This document shows positions 7,502 to 14,038 of a stretch of 16,212 nucleotides of DNA, in pieces; position 1 is the first letter of the stretch, and each line of letters opens with the position of its first letter. The DNA is from Pseudomonadota bacterium. Its GTDB lineage: Bacteria; Myxococcota; Polyangia; Polyangiales; Polyangiaceae. The stretch lies in NCBI GenBank assembly GCA_023419055.1, contig JAEZYO010000456.1, forward strand, positions 1-16,212, written 5' to 3'. The position numbers were made by a program, and so were the translations under genes. The notes under the pieces are model-generated. The model was not told the DNA's origin. It did no database searches and saw only the letters and a list, made by a program, of their open reading frames with translations.

Positions 7502-9190
7502 TCAGGAGCCGGCCGCGACGCCCCAGCCGCTCGCGGAGTCCCCTTCGCGAAGGACACCGCGCCTCGCCATCAGCAGCGAACCGCGCAGGTGATAGTGCTG
7601 CCAGAGCTCCTCGGTCTTGCGCCTTCGCTCGTGATCCTCGGCGTTCACCGAGAGCGCCTGCCGGATCGCGAAACGGCGCACCTCACTCGCACTCTTGGCA
7701 GCCGCGCTCGCTGCGAAATCGGCCGCTTCCCGGATGGCGCGCAAGGTGTCACGGCGCGCTTCGATGCCGATCTCCACGGCGAGGCTCGAGAGCTCGTCTG
7801 TCTTCGCGCCGGGGAAGAAGCGCTCGTGGAGCTGGCGGGCGAACGAGAGGCTGATCAGCCGGTTGAGTAGGCTCTCGATCTCGAGCGCCCGCTCGTGGAG
7901 GCTGACGCGCAGGATGCGAAACAGGATCTCCGCGCGAAGGTCGCTCATACGATAGCCGTAGCTGCGGTAGTCGCCCTCGAGGCGTCCCTCGGCCTCGAGG
8001 CGGTCACGGAGCGACGTACCCGAGTAGATCTCCGTGCGGCAGACGTTCCACGGCAAGTCGAGGTGACGGTCGGCGAGCTGCAACGTGCGCTCGACGTCCT
8101 CGAGCGTGCAGTCGGGATCGAAGAGCATGAAGTTGAAGGAGGGGACGATCCCCTCGGCGCGACACGCGGCGATAGCCGCGTCGTTGTGCTCGGGCTCGTG
8201 GGTGCGACCGAGATAGTCGAGGCGCTCCGGCGACGCGCTCTCGACGCCCAGGAACAGGTGGATCACACCCATTTCTCGGAGCGCCTGACATACCGCGGGA
8301 GTGACGGTCTCGGGCCGCCCCTTGACCCAGAAGACGAGGTCGGAGGCGCCCTCGGCGTCGAGCGCTCGCTTCAAGGCTCGCGTGCGCTCGATCGTCTTCT
8401 TCTCGCTCGGCAGCACGAAGAGGTCGTCCTGAACGAACGCCACGCGCGCGCCGCGGCGACGATACTGTTCGGCGATTTCGTCCGCGACCAACTCGGGCCG
8501 GCGCAGCCGGTAGCGCTTCTGCTGCTCGGAGGTGTACGCAGCGATGCTGCAGTAGTTGCATTCACCGACGCAACCGCGCGCCGTGATGACGAAATCGACC
8601 GTGAGCCCTCCGACCGTGTACGCGCGTTCGCTGCGTTCCGGCCAAGCCAGGCTGTCGAGCTCCCCCGTCGCGCGTCGCACCGGCCCCGCGACGATGCGCT
8701 CCCCTTCGCGCCACACCAGACCGGCGATCCCGCTCACCGGCTCGGCAGCGGCGAGGCGATCGAGCATTTCGCACAGCGTGTCTTCGCCGTCATGGCGCAC
8801 CACCGTGTCGAGCCCGGGCACGTCGCGCAGGAGCTCTTCGTAGCAAAAGGTCGAGACGTGGCCGCCGCAAGTGACGTGGCCCGAATACCCGCGCTTCCTC
8901 AGCGCGCGGAGGTACTCGAGGTAGTCCTCGATGTTGTTCTGAAACGCGATACCGAGCCCGACCAGGTCGGGACCTTGGGCGAGCGTGTCGCGCAACGCGG
9001 CGTCCAGATCGCTCCGGTAGCCGTAGGCGACCACCTTCGCCCGATGCCCGCGACGACGAGCGGCGGCTGCGAGGTACTGGAGCGCCAGGTTCTCCTGCTG
9101 AATCGGCCCCACGAGCACCACCGACTGCGGTTTGGGCGCGACGCGCACTCCGCTCTCGTTCACGGGCGCAGCTAGCGGGAGCTTTCTCAT
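7502..9190 (-). CDS. B12-binding-domain radical SAM enzyme
   Basis: 562 residues. Residues ~22-150 form a Rossmann-like cobalamin-binding domain (SVVLVGP, GPDLVGLGIAF, VTCGGHVSTF, VVRHDGEDTL) without the DxHxxG motif. Residues ~195-430 form the radical SAM barrel with the cluster motif C207-x3-C211-x2-C214 (CVGECNYC) and later strands (DDLFVLP, FWVKGRPETV, LFLGVESASPERL). The last ~130 residues are helical and resemble no partner domain I can name. Such enzymes carry out methylations, ring contractions or other radical chemistry; the substrate cannot be read here. The ATG at 9190 shares one base with the TGA of the upstream lipoprotein gene (TGATG), so the two are probably translated together. 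The frame is open further upstream, but only by shadowing that gene. Conserved motifs appear intact. Confidence 0.9.
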   Translation of the reverse strand: MRKLPLAAPVNESGVRVAPKPQSVVLVGPIQQENLALQYLAAAARRRGHRAKVVAYGYRSDLDAALRDTLAQGPDLVGLGIAFQNNIEDYLEYLRALRKRGYSGHVTCGGHVSTFCYEELLRDVPGLDTVVRHDGEDTLCEMLDRLAAAEPVSGIAGLVWREGERIVAGPVRRATGELDSLAWPERSERAYTVGGLTVDFVITARGCVGECNYCSIAAYTSEQQKRYRLRRPELVADEIAEQYRRRGARVAFVQDDLFVLPSEKKTIERTRALKRALDAEGASDLVFWVKGRPETVTPAVCQALREMGVIHLFLGVESASPERLDYLGRTHEPEHNDAAIAACRAEGIVPSFNFMLFDPDCTLEDVERTLQLADRHLDLPWNVCRTEIYSGTSLRDRLEAEGRLEGDYRSYGYRMSDLRAEILFRILRVSLHERALEIESLLNRLISLSFARQLHERFFPGAKTDELSSLAVEIGIEARRDTLRAIREAADFAASAAAKSASEVRRFAIRQALSVNAEDHERRRKTEELWQHYHLRGSLLMARRGVLREGDSASGWGVAAGS

Positions 9191-10248
9191 CACGCTGCCT
9201 CCGCGTTGAACGAATACGTAGCGACCGCCGCGGCGTCCTCGGCGTACACCGCTGCCTGAATGAACGGCGAGGCCATTCCCTCCTCGAGCGTCCAGACCAC
9301 CACGTCCGGCGACAACCGCTGAAGCGTACCGACGCTCGCGTGCCACTCGTACTCGAGCCCGGGTCCGCCGTCGTTCTCGGCCAACAACACCACCTTGTTC
9401 GAAATGCGCGCGAGCTCGACCACTCGCAGACGAAGGGCCCGCGCTAGCGGGAGCTCGTCTTCGTGCTGGTCCGGTACGATCGGGCTCGGCGCCATTTCAG
9501 CGATGATGCGGCACACCGAGCAGCTGTCGCCGGAGCTTACCCAGGTGCTCTCCGTGTAGCTCTCGGAGCAGAGGTGAACGTCGGTCACCGCGTGCACGGT
9601 CACGGGCTCCGGTTGGCACTCGACCTCGAACGTGACTCTCAAGGTCATGCGCGTGAGCTGCTCCGTCAGCGGAATCCCTTCCGGGAATGAGGCCGTGAAC
9701 GTGAAGCCCGCCGGAACCTCCGTGAGATCGCTGACCGTGATCGCCTTCAGCCTCTCGTCCGTCGCGTCCAACACCTCCACGACCGGAGTCCCGGTCACGA
9801 AGTCGCGCACCAGACCTGCGATCTCGATCGTGCCCTCGACGTGGAGTGGGTCACTCGAGGGCGTGAGCACGACTCGCGCGGCTCGATGACTCTCGACGGG
9901 GAGCGCCGTCGCGGCACAGATTTGGCCCGGTTCGGCGGGCACGCCTTCGTCGGGGAGCTCGACCACGTACTCGTCACATCCCTCGGTCGACGATGAGCCG
10001 GCGCTCCCTGCATCGAACGGCGGGATGAAGATGCTGCCAGCCGCGCCACCGTTCTGGCTTGCCCCGGCCGCCCCCGCGGCGCCGCCGAGCGCGGTCTGGC
10101 CCGCGCTCCCGGCCGTCGTCGCGCTCCCGCCCGTGCCGGGGTCGGGTGCGTCCGGCTCGTCACAAGCGCCCGCGGCGCTCAGCGTGGCCGCCACCATCAG
10201 GGGGACCGCCCCACGTCTCGACTGCGCAAACACCCTGAGCTGCCTCAT
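9190..10248 (-). CDS. Lipoprotein of unknown function, coupled to the radical SAM gene
   Basis: 352 residues with a signal peptide and lipobox ending at Cys29 (SAAGAC), followed by a Gly/Ala/Ser linker to about residue 85. The mature domain starts near CDEYVVELPDEG and has alternating strand-like segments and a Cys cluster (CSES...CSVC) around the middle. A late Tyr-x-Trp segment (LEYEWHASVG) is reminiscent of Ig/PKD-like folds, but I cannot assign the family. The start is well supported: AGGAGG lies 4 bases before the ATG. It is the first gene of a two-gene unit with the radical SAM enzyme, its stop overlapping that start by one base. A lipoprotein as partner of a cytoplasmic radical SAM enzyme is unexpected. 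It could be a substrate, a sensor of the same process or merely a cotranscribed neighbour. Confidence 0.85.
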   Translation of the reverse strand: MRQLRVFAQSRRGAVPLMVAATLSAAGACDEPDAPDPGTGGSATTAGSAGQTALGGAAGAAGASQNGGAAGSIFIPPFDAGSAGSSSTEGCDEYVVELPDEGVPAEPGQICAATALPVESHRAARVVLTPSSDPLHVEGTIEIAGLVRDFVTGTPVVEVLDATDERLKAITVSDLTEVPAGFTFTASFPEGIPLTEQLTRMTLRVTFEVECQPEPVTVHAVTDVHLCSESYTESTWVSSGDSCSVCRIIAEMAPSPIVPDQHEDELPLARALRLRVVELARISNKVVLLAENDGGPGLEYEWHASVGTLQRLSPDVVVWTLEEGMASPFIQAAVYAEDAAAVATYSFNAEAA

Positions 10249-10318
10249 CGCGCCTCCTGCGGGCGAGTGTCGGTCAGCTCGCCCCGAACATCAATCTCGA
10301 CGACGCGAGACACCCCCG

Positions 10319-10346
10319 TTGACGCGAACGGTCGCTACGCTATGAA
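10319..10346 (+). promoter_or_regulatory. Sigma-70-like promoter for the GFA gene
   Basis: TTGACG (10319-10324), a 16-base spacer and TATGAA (10341-10346) make a good -35/-10 pair for this GC-rich sequence. Transcription would start around 10352-10355, on or beside the ATG at 10354, which suggests a leaderless mRNA. The lipoprotein gene diverges from the same 90-base gap; I see no equally good promoter for it. Confidence 0.45.
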
Positions 10347-10353
10347 TGAGGCC

Positions 10354-10782
10354 ATGACGGGTGTGGAGCAATATCGGGGAAGCTGCGGGTGTGGCGAAGT
10401 CAGATATGAACTTCACTCGGTGCCGCGAGCGACGGTGATGTGTCACTGCTCTCAGTGTCGCAAGGCCACCGGCACGGCGTTCGGGACTTGGGCGCTCGTG
10501 CCGAAGGACGAGTTTCGCTTTACGAGCGGCACTGAACGGATAGGTGAATTCCGTTCCTCCGATCACGCTACCCGCATGTTCTGCAAAGACTGCGGCACCA
10601 CGCTCGGCAACTTGACCACTCGGCGGCCGGATTTTTTCCACCTCGCCGTCGGCACGCTCGATGTGACCCCGCCCTTGAACATCATCCTGCACGTGTACGC
10701 GGGGTCGAAGGCAGCCTGGTACGAGATCAGGGACGACACCCCGCGGCATGACACCGAACCCACGCCGCAGCGCAAAGAGTGA
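10354..10782 (+). CDS. GFA-family (glutathione-dependent formaldehyde-activating enzyme-like) zinc protein
   Basis: 142 residues with the complete Cys set of the GFA/CENP-V fold: C11-G-C13, C30-H-C32-x2-C35 and C77-x2-C80, plus the family segments CGEVRYEL, CRKATGTAF and FCKDCGTTL. The name comes from a Paracoccus protein that speeds addition of glutathione to formaldehyde; most relatives have no proven activity and may bind other small molecules. It has no signal peptide and should be cytosolic. ATG 10342 is in frame four codons earlier but lies inside the likely -10 box, which is why 10354 was preferred. The ~120 bases that follow (10783-10903) hold no gene, only a 5-base inverted repeat near 10794-10809. 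No formaldehyde dehydrogenase gene is adjacent. Confidence 0.88.
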   Translation: MTGVEQYRGSCGCGEVRYELHSVPRATVMCHCSQCRKATGTAFGTWALVPKDEFRFTSGTERIGEFRSSDHATRMFCKDCGTTLGNLTTRRPDFFHLAVGTLDVTPPLNIILHVYAGSKAAWYEIRDDTPRHDTEPTPQRKE

Positions 10783-10903
10783 GTGAAAAGTTCCCGCGTA
10801 CCTCGACGCGGCAGCGCGCTTGCCGGGGAGTTTCGGGGCGAGTACTGAATGGCTCGTGGCCGACGCATTGGAATTCACATCCGGCAGGCTTGGGAGGGAA
10901 ACG

Positions 10904-11404
10904 TTGGTCATCCGCCAGGTTACGAGCGAAGACTCGTTCGAGTCCCTGACCGATCTCTTGCACCGAGCTTACGCGCCGCTCGCCGCGATGGGCTTCCGCT
11001 ACCTCGCCACGCACCAGGACGTCGAGACGACGCGCCGACGCTCGGCCAGTGGCGAATGCCTGCTGGGGGTCCTTTCGCATCGAGTGGTCGGCACCATCGT
11101 CGTCATTCCACCCAAGGGCGGCTCCACCCGCTGCGAGTGGTACGCCCGCACCGACGTTTCGGTCTTGAGCCAGTTCGCCGTCGAGCCCGCGCTCCAGCGA
11201 AAGGGATACGGCCAAGAGCTACTCGCTTTCGCTGAATCGCGAGCATGGGCGCTCGGGGCAGCCGAGGTCGCGGTAGACACCGCCGAAAACGCGCATCACC
11301 TCATCCGGTTCTATTCGACCCGTGGCTATCGCCATGTCGGGCATGCGCAGTGGGAACACACCAACTACCGCAGCGTCATCCTCAGCAAGGCGCGCCATGG
11401 ATGA
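10904..11404 (+). CDS. GNAT-family N-acetyltransferase
   Basis: Predicted to transfer an acetyl group from acetyl-CoA to an amine. The 166-residue product has the GNAT order: N-terminal strand VIRQVTSED, a helix with H-R-A-Y, strands around VVGTIVVIP, the core strand VLSQFAVEP, then the acetyl-CoA pyrophosphate loop Q98-R-K-G-Y-G103, and the late strand/helix EVAVDTAE...LIRFYSTRGY. I placed the start at TTG 10904 because GGGAGG lies 6 bases upstream and the fold begins directly after it. TTG 10820, GTG 10856 and TTG 10868 would add a tail unrelated to the family. The stop overlaps the next gene by 8 bases. The substrate cannot be told from sequence. Confidence 0.88.
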   Translation: MVIRQVTSEDSFESLTDLLHRAYAPLAAMGFRYLATHQDVETTRRRSASGECLLGVLSHRVVGTIVVIPPKGGSTRCEWYARTDVSVLSQFAVEPALQRKGYGQELLAFAESRAWALGAAEVAVDTAENAHHLIRFYSTRGYRHVGHAQWEHTNYRSVILSKARHG

Positions 11405-12098
11405 CCTCGGCCAGCTCTTCGGTGCGCTCGCAGCAGAGGTCCCGGACGGCCCCCCTGGTGAGGGCGATTTCGTGTTTCGGCGCAGCACCCTCCCCGCTCC
11501 GCCGCCGGTGCTCGTCACGCATCGCCTCGCCATCTTCAAGGGGCAAGCCGACTACAACGGCTGGTACCGCGTCGAGCGGCTCCTGGTCTATCTCGAGCCT
11601 CGAGTTTCGCGCGAGCTTGCGCTCTTCCTGCTCGCTTGTGTGTTCCACGATCCCGAACGCTCCGATCTCGTGCTCTCCGATCCACACTCGGAGATCCGCC
11701 GTATCGTCTATCGGTCGCACGCCGGTAAGCCGGAGGAGCCGCCCATCGGGCTCTCGCTCGCGCCTTCCACCTTCCGCTACTCGCCGAGCCCGACCGCCAA
11801 GCATCCCTGGATCGCGGAGGCCGACGTGCAGAGCCTGCCGCTGCTCGCGCTGAGCAACGAAGAAGAGACGCTCGACTCGGCGCGGCGCGACACCGTTTTC
11901 GTGGAATCTTCGGTCGTCGGCACCGTGCGCCTGGCAGAGCTCTTGTTGAACGCCGGGTGTTCGTGGAACCCCATCCGCGAGTACGACCTCGAATGCGACG
12001 CCGGCTTTCGGGGCGTCGCGCCCATGAGCGCCGAGGTCAAGCTCGTGCTTCCGGGCAGCAGCTACTGGGTGATCCAACCCACGACGGAGCCGGGCTAG
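11397..12098 (+). CDS. Protein of unknown function, overlapping the acetyltransferase gene
   Basis: 233 residues, no signal peptide and no membrane segment; I recognise no family. It is rich in Pro, Glu and Arg, with short strand-like stretches (RLLVYLEPRVSRELALFLL, DTVFVESSVVGTVRLAELLLN) and a C-terminal beta-like end (VKLVLPGSSYWVIQP). The start at ATG 11397 has AAGG 6 bases upstream and overlaps the acetyltransferase stop by 8 bases, which points to translational coupling and perhaps a shared job, for example as the acetylation target or an adaptor. The frame extends upstream to 11322 but only in the shadow of the acetyltransferase. The gap after it (12099-12189) holds only the likely ribosome-binding region of the next gene. 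Confidence 0.75.
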   Translation: MDDLGQLFGALAAEVPDGPPGEGDFVFRRSTLPAPPPVLVTHRLAIFKGQADYNGWYRVERLLVYLEPRVSRELALFLLACVFHDPERSDLVLSDPHSEIRRIVYRSHAGKPEEPPIGLSLAPSTFRYSPSPTAKHPWIAEADVQSLPLLALSNEEETLDSARRDTVFVESSVVGTVRLAELLLNAGCSWNPIREYDLECDAGFRGVAPMSAEVKLVLPGSSYWVIQPTTEPG

Positions 12099-12189
12099 GC
12101 GTTGCCACGCGAGGTCGGGCCTGCTTCAATCGCTGCTCGGAGGCGATGCTTTGCGGAGTTCCCGGTGGAGGCGGAGGTCGGGTGATCTG

Positions 12190-12444
12190 GTGATGGCGGT
12201 GGCGCTGTCGGCGCTCGGCGCGCTGGTTGGAAACGCGCTGGCTCCGCGCGCCGCGAGCGCATGCCAATGCGAGGGCCCGACCTGGCTGCTCGTGCTCGTC
12301 GGTGACGAGGCGAGCGATAGCTCGCAGGCTCACGACGCGCTCTGGCCGAAGGAGGCGTCGCTCTCGGCCTCCCGCGGGTGGGTCATGCTGGGGAAGCATT
12401 CGAACCAGGCCGGCGTGGTCGGTCACGCGAGCGTCAGGCCGTGA
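12190..12444 (+). CDS. Small secreted protein of unknown function
   Basis: 84 residues from GTG 12190, with the next codon an ATG. The N-terminus is a Sec signal peptide (AVALSALGALVG...) with a plausible signal-peptidase site APRAASA before CQCEGP. The mature part of ~60 residues has a Cys pair at its start, a hydrophobic strand TWLLVLVGDE and no named motif. GGAGG at 12173-12177 is 12 bases from the GTG, a little far; TTG 12151 would give a longer Arg-rich n-region. Its stop TGA overlaps the next gene's GTG by 4 bases (GTGA). It is the first gene of what looks like a five-gene operon ending with the ADP-ribosylglycohydrolase. Confidence 0.6.
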   Translation: MMAVALSALGALVGNALAPRAASACQCEGPTWLLVLVGDEASDSSQAHDALWPKEASLSASRGWVMLGKHSNQAGVVGHASVRP

Positions 12445-12734
12445 ACGCGAGACACGTCCTCTTCGCGAGCGCCTTCCTCGGAGGGCTCTTCGCGTCCATG
12501 CTCGGTGGTTGTGGGGCGCTCTGTCCCTGTCCCGAGACGCCGGAATACCCCGAGCCGCAAGGCCCGCTGTCTGGCCTCGTCGTGACGAGCCACGACCAGT
12601 ACGGCAAAGAGCTCCCGCCGCCGGTAGAACCCGAGGGCGGCTCCATCGAAGTCACGGGTCGCGAGGTCATCGTTCGATATACCCAGGGTTCGGTAGCGCA
12701 CCAGCTGGTCTACGCGATCACCGGCCCGCGATAG
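12441..12734 (+). CDS. Small lipoprotein of unknown function
   Basis: 97 residues with a textbook lipoprotein signal: M-N-A-R-H, a hydrophobic core and the lipobox M-L-G-G-C. The mature part begins GALCPCPETPEYPEPQ, then a strand-rich segment (LSGLVVTSHDQYG, EVIVRYTQGSVAHQLVYAITG). The Pro/Glu-rich stretch after the lipid anchor probably serves as a spacer. The start GTG overlaps the previous stop by 4 bases, and the next gene follows after 18 bases. No family recognised. With the secreted protein before it and the membrane protein after it, it suggests that part of this operon works at the envelope. Confidence 0.75.
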   Translation: MNARHVLFASAFLGGLFASMLGGCGALCPCPETPEYPEPQGPLSGLVVTSHDQYGKELPPPVEPEGGSIEVTGREVIVRYTQGSVAHQLVYAITGPR

Positions 12735-12752
12735 GCCGGAGCGGGATCGACC

Positions 12753-13289
12753 ATGGAGCTTCGAGAAAGCCGACCGCTCCCTGCAGAGCTCGACTCGCCC
12801 GAGACGCTCGAATCCTTCCTGCTCGCGCTCGCGTCGAAGCTCGCGCCCCTGCTCGAGGTGTCCTTGGTCCCGTACGACTGGCGTTCGGGTGAGCGCTCCG
12901 GGACGAGCTTCTCCCTGGAAGGTCGCCTCGCTGACGGGACACTCGTCATCGTAACGGCCGTGCCTCTTCGTTCTACGATCGAGCTTCTGATCGACGACGC
13001 CGCGGCCTTGAAAACGGCATCTAGCTTCGTCGGGCGCTGGACGTATCTCGGCTTCGGTGGCGTGCTCAGCGTGGGCTTCGCTGCGGGCACCTGGGCGGAG
13101 AGCGCGCTTTGGGGCACCGTGGTGTCGGTGTCGGTGCTGGTCGGCTGGGTGGCCCTGGATGTCTACTTTCAGCGCCGAAAGCTCCGCCTCTCACGGCCGC
13201 AGCCGCTCGTCGAGCAGTGGCGGCAGCGCTTCGACGAAGCCGTCGCGGAGGCCGCGCGACGAATGGTACGCTCTACTCCGCCTCCGTGA
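12753..13289 (+). CDS. Two-helix membrane protein of unknown function
   Basis: 178 residues. The first ~95 residues are soluble and mixed alpha/beta (SFSLEGRLADGTLVIVTAVPLRSTIELLID). Residues ~97-142 form two close membrane helices (YLGFGGVLSVGFAAG, TVVSVSVLVGWVALDVYF), and the C-terminal ~35 residues are basic and helical (QRRKLRLSRPQPLVEQWRQRF). Both ends should lie on the same side, probably the cytoplasm. I know no family for it. ATG 12753 has a purine-rich GGAGCGGGA upstream. Its TGA overlaps the sirtuin's GTG by 4 bases, so translation of the sirtuin is probably coupled to it; it might tether or regulate the two enzymes encoded downstream. Confidence 0.78.
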   Translation: MELRESRPLPAELDSPETLESFLLALASKLAPLLEVSLVPYDWRSGERSGTSFSLEGRLADGTLVIVTAVPLRSTIELLIDDAAALKTASSFVGRWTYLGFGGVLSVGFAAGTWAESALWGTVVSVSVLVGWVALDVYFQRRKLRLSRPQPLVEQWRQRFDEAVAEAARRMVRSTPPP

Positions 13290-14038
13290 AGCCTCGCACC
13301 CTCGATCTTTCGGCGTACCGCGAGATCGCCGTTCTCACCGGCGCCGGTATCTCCGTCGGCTCCGGGCTCCCCACGTATCGAGGCGCAGGTGGCCTCTGGA
13401 AGGCGTCGCGCGTAGAGAGCTTTGCGACCGCGGAGGCCATCCACGCCGCCCCCGAGCGAGTCTGGGACTTCTTCTCCGGCGTTCGTTCGAAGATCGCAGC
13501 CGCTTCTCCCAACCCCGCCCACCGCGCGCTCGCCGCCGCGGAAGCGCGCCTCCGCGCGACGCAGCGCCTCACGATCCTGACTCAGAACGTGGACGGCCTT
13601 CACCAACTCGCTGGCTCGAAACGGGTGGTCGAGCTGCACGGCAGCTTGCGGCGGAGCCGCTGCACACGCTGCGATTATGCTCGCGAGGAGGATCTCGCGA
13701 GCATCTCCTCCTGCCCGCCTTGCCCGGCTTGTGGCGCGCCGCTCCGGCCCGCCGTGGTGCTCTTCGACGAAGCGCTGCCGGTGGACGCGGAGTGGGAGGC
13801 CAAGAAGGTTCTTCGCGACTGCGATCTGTTCCTGGCGGTCGGCACCTCGGGCACGGTCTCACCGGCGTCGAACTTCGTACGTGCCGCGGAGTACGCCGGC
13901 GCGCGCACCATCTACGTCAACCTGGAACCGATGCAGCCGCCGAACCCCGCGTTCCGCGAGGTAGTGCTCGGACGCGCGGAGGAACTCCTCCCCGAGCTCC
14001 TCGCCGTTCCAGGCAGCCAGCGCGAGGTCGATTCATGA
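13286..14038 (+). CDS. cobB: Sirtuin, CobB-like NAD-dependent protein deacylase
   Basis: Removes acyl groups from lysine using NAD, releasing nicotinamide and O-acyl-ADP-ribose. The 250-residue product carries all core motifs: GAGIS at 19-23, TQNVDGLH at 99-106 with Asn101/Asp103, the catalytic base His118 in VELHGS, Zn ligands C126-x2-C129 and C146-x2-C149 (with an extra C143), GTSG near 187, and NLEP near 212 as in E. coli CobB. The Tyr-x-x-Arg pair that gives CobB/SIRT5 proteins their desuccinylase preference reads Phe63-x-x-Val66 here by my hand alignment, so acyl preference may differ. GTG 13286 overlaps the membrane-protein stop (GTGA) and the gene's own TGA overlaps the next ATG (ATGA). 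The frame is open further upstream, but that is shadow. Confidence 0.93.
   Translation: MKPRTLDLSAYREIAVLTGAGISVGSGLPTYRGAGGLWKASRVESFATAEAIHAAPERVWDFFSGVRSKIAAASPNPAHRALAAAEARLRATQRLTILTQNVDGLHQLAGSKRVVELHGSLRRSRCTRCDYAREEDLASISSCPPCPACGAPLRPAVVLFDEALPVDAEWEAKKVLRDCDLFLAVGTSGTVSPASNFVRAAEYAGARTIYVNLEPMQPPNPAFREVVLGRAEELLPELLAVPGSQREVDS

Noticed and set aside
7895..9175. A ~425-codon open frame on the plus strand opposite the radical SAM gene
   Set aside because: Composition is Arg/Ala/Val-rich without motifs, and the opposite strand carries the intact C-x3-C-x2-C enzyme.
13057..14034. A long N-terminal extension of the ADP-ribosylglycohydrolase frame
   Set aside because: This stretch overlaps the sirtuin in another frame and is Arg/Ser-rich nonsense. 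The family N-terminus begins at ATG 14035 with the ATGA overlap.
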